A DNA stretch of 64,000 nucleotides. Origin: Liolophura sinensis. Lineage: Eukaryota; Mollusca; Polyplacophora; Chitonida; Chitonidae. Positions 60,481 through 64,000 of the stretch are shown in pieces. The notes below the pieces were generated by a model. It was given only the letters and a program-made list of their open reading frames with translations, ran no database searches and was not told where the DNA came from. Each line of letters opens with the position of its first letter. Positions within the stretch are counted from its first letter, which is position 1. The DNA is taken from assembly GCF_032854445.1 (NCBI RefSeq), contig NC_088295.1, positions 26,835,385-26,899,384 on the forward strand, written 5' to 3'. The position numbers and the translations under genes were made by a program.

Positions 60481-62100
60481 GGCAGCATCAGCATTTCCTC
60501 TAAGAGTTGATTCAGTGATATCATTAGTATTGTCAACAAGCCTATTATCATCTATACCAGAAAATGACACAGTCAGGTTTAGTCGTAGAAAGCTGGAATC
60601 AAAGGGAATCAGTGTTTTAGAAATTTCTTCACTCGTCATTCTGTAAGAATTTGAATTGGTCAGTTTGGGTACATGACCAGTTTTGTTAATTCTAAACATC
60701 CTGTGAATACTAGTCCAACAGATAAAATTTGTTTAATGTATAGAGTAATCAAGTATAAATAACGTTTCTTGTATTCCTTTCATAATAGCATAATGTAAAT
60801 TTAGTGTATGTCAACATCTGAGGTTACAACAGGAGGATATAAAGAGGCTGGTTAAAGACAGACTTTATTACATTTTGCCATTGTATAGAGGCTATATCGG
60901 AAATTTTGGGCAAAAACCCATAATCACTAATCAAATGAAATCCTTTTTTTTGTATTTATCAAGATAGCTCTAATTATTGACTTTGAGTAAATATCAGGTT
61001 AGTGTCTGCAATATTTACTATTCAGTGTTAAAGTGATTCTACAGATTTAAAAATGTTAATGCGACCATCATTATAATTTTAGGAACTATTACCAGTTTTG
61101 AAAGATGACACCTGCACAAACGAGGAGTATATTTTGTGAAAGGTATTTATTTGAGCTATTCTGAAATAATAACAAAAATTCTGCAATTGCTCTGATAGAT
61201 TTTTTGCTAAAACATCTACGTTATGACCTTTTCAGGTAAACAAAATTGTTGTTTTCATTGCAAGATTAAATTGGATATACTGTATGCGAAAGCATTGCAT
61301 GGGTTTTACAGCAATCCAGGTTTACTGAACTTAAAAGTTTTAAAGTTATCCAGCAGCAGGCGGTCAGCAGTTAAGAATCAGCGAGTGTTTCTCGCCGCGA
61401 TTCTATTGATTTTGCGTGTAAGATACGGGACAACCTGGTTCAGCATAGCGGACATTGAGGTTATGCTGGGCAGTAGACTGGACAGGAACATGCCAAATGA
61501 CCTGTAGTTGTCATTCATGTGATAAGATGTGTGCACATCTTTGTTAACATGCAGTGTATCTGAAATATTTATGCCTTTCACAGATTTATGGTAGTGGCTT
61601 TCCATTTGTAACGATTAGCCTCTAGTATCTCAGAAGGTCATGATGTGACATTAGCAGACTTCATTTCCAGATGTAAGGGCAGGGCAGTTCGCTATTCTTG
61701 GAAATTTGCAATAAAAAATCATGGATGAAACTTTGACGACACTAAAGTCCATGTTCTGAATTTGATATGATAAACAAACATGGAAATACTGCGCACGTCA
61801 TGTGGGTCGCTTTGACCTTTCTTTCAATAAGATGATTATGGCTAAATACATTCTTCTCGTCCTTTTCTGTCCACGTCTGGAAATTTGGACATAAAACTGT
61901 TTTATACACACTGTATTTTTGGTTCTATACTTTTCTGAATCATTTGCAAAGATATATACCACATTATTATTCTCAAGTTCATCCTTTTCATGAAATAATC
62001 CCAAGAAATAGGTATGGCCTGGTTAATACGTCTTTGTGAAGTGAAGAGGTATATAATGCTGTGTTTGAGTGTTCAGATGGGGTGAACGAAACCACAAGAC
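60481..62100. other. Unassigned DNA
   Basis: No gene or repeat recognised. The 94-codon frame at 61223-61507 (+) has no known domain. Confidence 0.35.
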
Positions 62101-62470
62101 GTCGTCCACACACAGACACGCAAAAAACACTTGTGTTGTATGAACGCAAACTTGTGTTCTTTCCAGCAAAAGTCTTGTGTCATATTTGAACAACTTTATT
62201 TTGTGTTGAATTAACACAAGGTCTTGTGTTGAAAGAATTAAACACAGGATGTGTCAGATCCTTGTAAGCGGCCGTCTGCCATTCCACACTGCGCATTATA
62301 TGCATAAATTACCTGATTTTGGTTCAGCACATGTTTGTGCTTTATTCTTTTTGCAACAAAAACATGTGTTCTTCACTGTTATTTAGCACATCTTTTTATT
62401 AGGATAGCACATTTCTGTATTGAATGAAAACAATACAAATCGTTGTGTTTGATTTCAACAAAAGGTTTTT
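62101..62470. repeat. CTTGTGTT/AACACAAG short-repeat cluster
   Basis: CTTGTGTT or one-base variants occur near 62130, 62151, 62174, 62200 and 62223, every 21-26 bp. AACACAAG at 62213-62220 with CTTGTGTT at 62223-62230 forms a perfect 8-bp palindrome with a 2-bp spacer. Looser variants (AGCACATGTTTGTGC, ACATGTGTT) continue to about 62470. It resembles a degenerate palindromic minisatellite. Confidence 0.7.
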
Positions 62471-63077
62471 TGCTTGCTAATTAGATATGGCCACAGTTAA
62501 ATACAGCGTTGTGAAAACCCCAAGCTTGAATATATCAACCTGTGCTGATACTGACTTCAGGTGAGTAGGGTTGTTTCTCAATGTAACGCCGCTCAATATA
62601 TACAATACTTAGCTGATATATAAGTAAGTAATCGCCAGGGTTATAAGACGTAATTTTCGCCGCTTTAAGGCGTGGTGTGACAATTTCCCAGGTAATTCCC
62701 TGCAACCTATATGTGTGCTTCATCACAGATTATCACACAAGGCACAATGAATGTATGAATAGTACATGAGACCCGTTGATGGAATGGGATGCTGATCAGG
62801 CCATTGCTCGTAATGACTTTCCGCCTAAGGGGGAAATGCTTAGAGCCATGGCTTCTTTCCGGACAGTAGGCCTACCATCGCGTTGGAGATGCAGACCAGG
62901 GAAATGGCTATATGTATCGCTTCATGCCGGACTCAGCCTTCTTTCCGGGTTACAATCGCGTATCCCTATCTCTTATTTCCGAGAAATGCCCATCTCTAAC
63001 ACTTCTTCACGATTTCACTTAATTTGCATCATTATTTTCTGTCCTCCGAATGAGTTATGGTAAAACAAACAGAACAT
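62471..63077. other. Unassigned DNA
   Basis: The 95-codon frame at 62776-63063 (+) has no recognised motif. Nothing else was seen. Confidence 0.35.
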
Positions 63078-63232
63078 TATTTATTTTACTTGACTGTTTG
63101 ACACCATGATAACGAATTTTTCACTTCATTATACGACGAATGTCAGTTAAATTAGTACAAAAAAAAACTGGAGAGCCCGGAGCAAACCGCCAACCGTTAC
63201 CAAGTGACTAACGAACTTACCCACGTATGATG
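63078..63232 (-). mobile_element. Degenerate SINE, minus strand
   Basis: TTTTTCACTTCATTATACGA, CTGGAGAGCCCGGAGCAAAC, CGCCAACC, GACTAACGAACTTACCCACG and a TTTATTTTACTTGACTGTTT start follow the core order. As in the copy at 28912, the wording differs from the main family and suggests a sister family. Confidence 0.6.
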
Positions 63233-64000
63233 TACTCCATATTGATAAAAGATCAAGTGGTTATTAACAAATGTAAGACTCCGAGAACACGTCAGTCGTC
63301 GAACGCTTATTATCGCCAAGGTCCCATAAGCAATGAGAGAGGGAATACGGTTTGAATGGCAAATCTTACTAAGCATCGTTCCGCTTACCGAATGAGATGA
63401 TAGCTACACTATATTACTGTAAGGCAAGTCAGTTATAAACTTACTAGACGCATATTATCAAAGAAATGCAAAAAATTCAGTAAAGATATATTCAAGGTCG
63501 AACACGGAACAATATATTATATTCGAACACGTGTTACTTTACGTTATCTTATCTTATAATTTTAATTTGTCACACTGAATGACTATCAACATCTATTTGG
63601 CGCTTGGATAGGATCGCTGTGTGCCACGTTCCGTCTGGTCCGTTCGCGCACAAATTCCCAGGCTGTTTTACGTTTGTGTCATTTTCAGACTTCGAACAAA
63701 AACGGTTGTTAGCAAAACTAGGAAACGCCGTTTAGACTATTTCAGGTCAGCTATTGTCACAGTCATTAGCTAATGACTTGGTTTGATGTCTGAAAATGTG
63801 AGGTGTACAAAGCGCCTGGTATTCGAGCCTTGTGCTAATTATTCGCCGGAGTTACTATAACTCTCCAACACCTCTCTGGCACTGTGTAATAAGCGTCTAG
63901 ACAGGGATATTGCATAGCCCAACATCTGACGTAAACAATCAGTGTAATGGGACTCTTTTTATGTAAAAGTCTATCACTTCATAGCGTGTTCAAGAAGGGA
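63233..64000. other. Unassigned right edge
   Basis: No gene or repeat recognised. Confidence 0.35.

Overview
The window looks like an AT-rich, gene-poor piece of an invertebrate nuclear genome, most probably a mollusc or a related lophotrochozoan. The evidence is the absence of compact bacterial-style genes, an animal Ras-family GTPase, many tRNA-derived SINEs sharing one conserved core and an (AAAT)n tail, a solo LTR, a decayed reverse transcriptase, and many microsatellites and minisatellites. The species cannot be fixed from the sequence alone.

Only one gene is secure: an intronless 243-residue Ras-like small GTPase on the minus strand (7971-8702). It resembles the Dexras/Rhes/Ras-dva branch, has all five G motifs, a basic tail and a C-terminal CaaX box. 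Two weaker coding candidates are a possible exon with an ITAM-like tyrosine motif (38928-39062, +) and a signal-peptide-bearing reading frame that runs through a 51-bp/102-bp minisatellite (40561-41721, -). The start of that frame recurs, diverged, at 40208-40365 and 20441-20588, so it belongs to a small dispersed family of unknown function.

Layout. 1-4.3 kb: two diverged tandem copies of an unidentified block of about 2 kb. 4.3-7.6 kb: unassigned, with a weak LTR-retrotransposon-like trace, then a (TA)n(GT)n microsatellite. 8-8.7 kb: the GTPase. 8.7-19.5 kb: no recognisable gene, one imperfect hairpin. 19.5-20.8 kb: retroelement RT remnant and family copy 1. 22.7-38 kb: SINE-rich, four insertions with 12-14 bp target duplications (one near 23.6 kb, three between 35.6 and 38 kb). 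38.9-41.7 kb: ITAM-like exon candidate and minisatellite locus. 44.7-45.5 kb: solo LTR with TGTTA/TAACA ends and a 4-bp AAGG duplication. 47.1-48.2 kb: inverted repeat with short-repeat-rich arms, resembling a foldback element. 51-64 kb: further SINEs and several local tandem repeats.

No operon-like cooperation between genes can be inferred. The window is mainly intergenic or intronic DNA shaped by SINE insertion and local tandem duplication. The most unusual loci are the 102-bp higher-order minisatellite joined to the signal-peptide-like sequence family, and the foldback-like inverted repeat. I assign no function to either.
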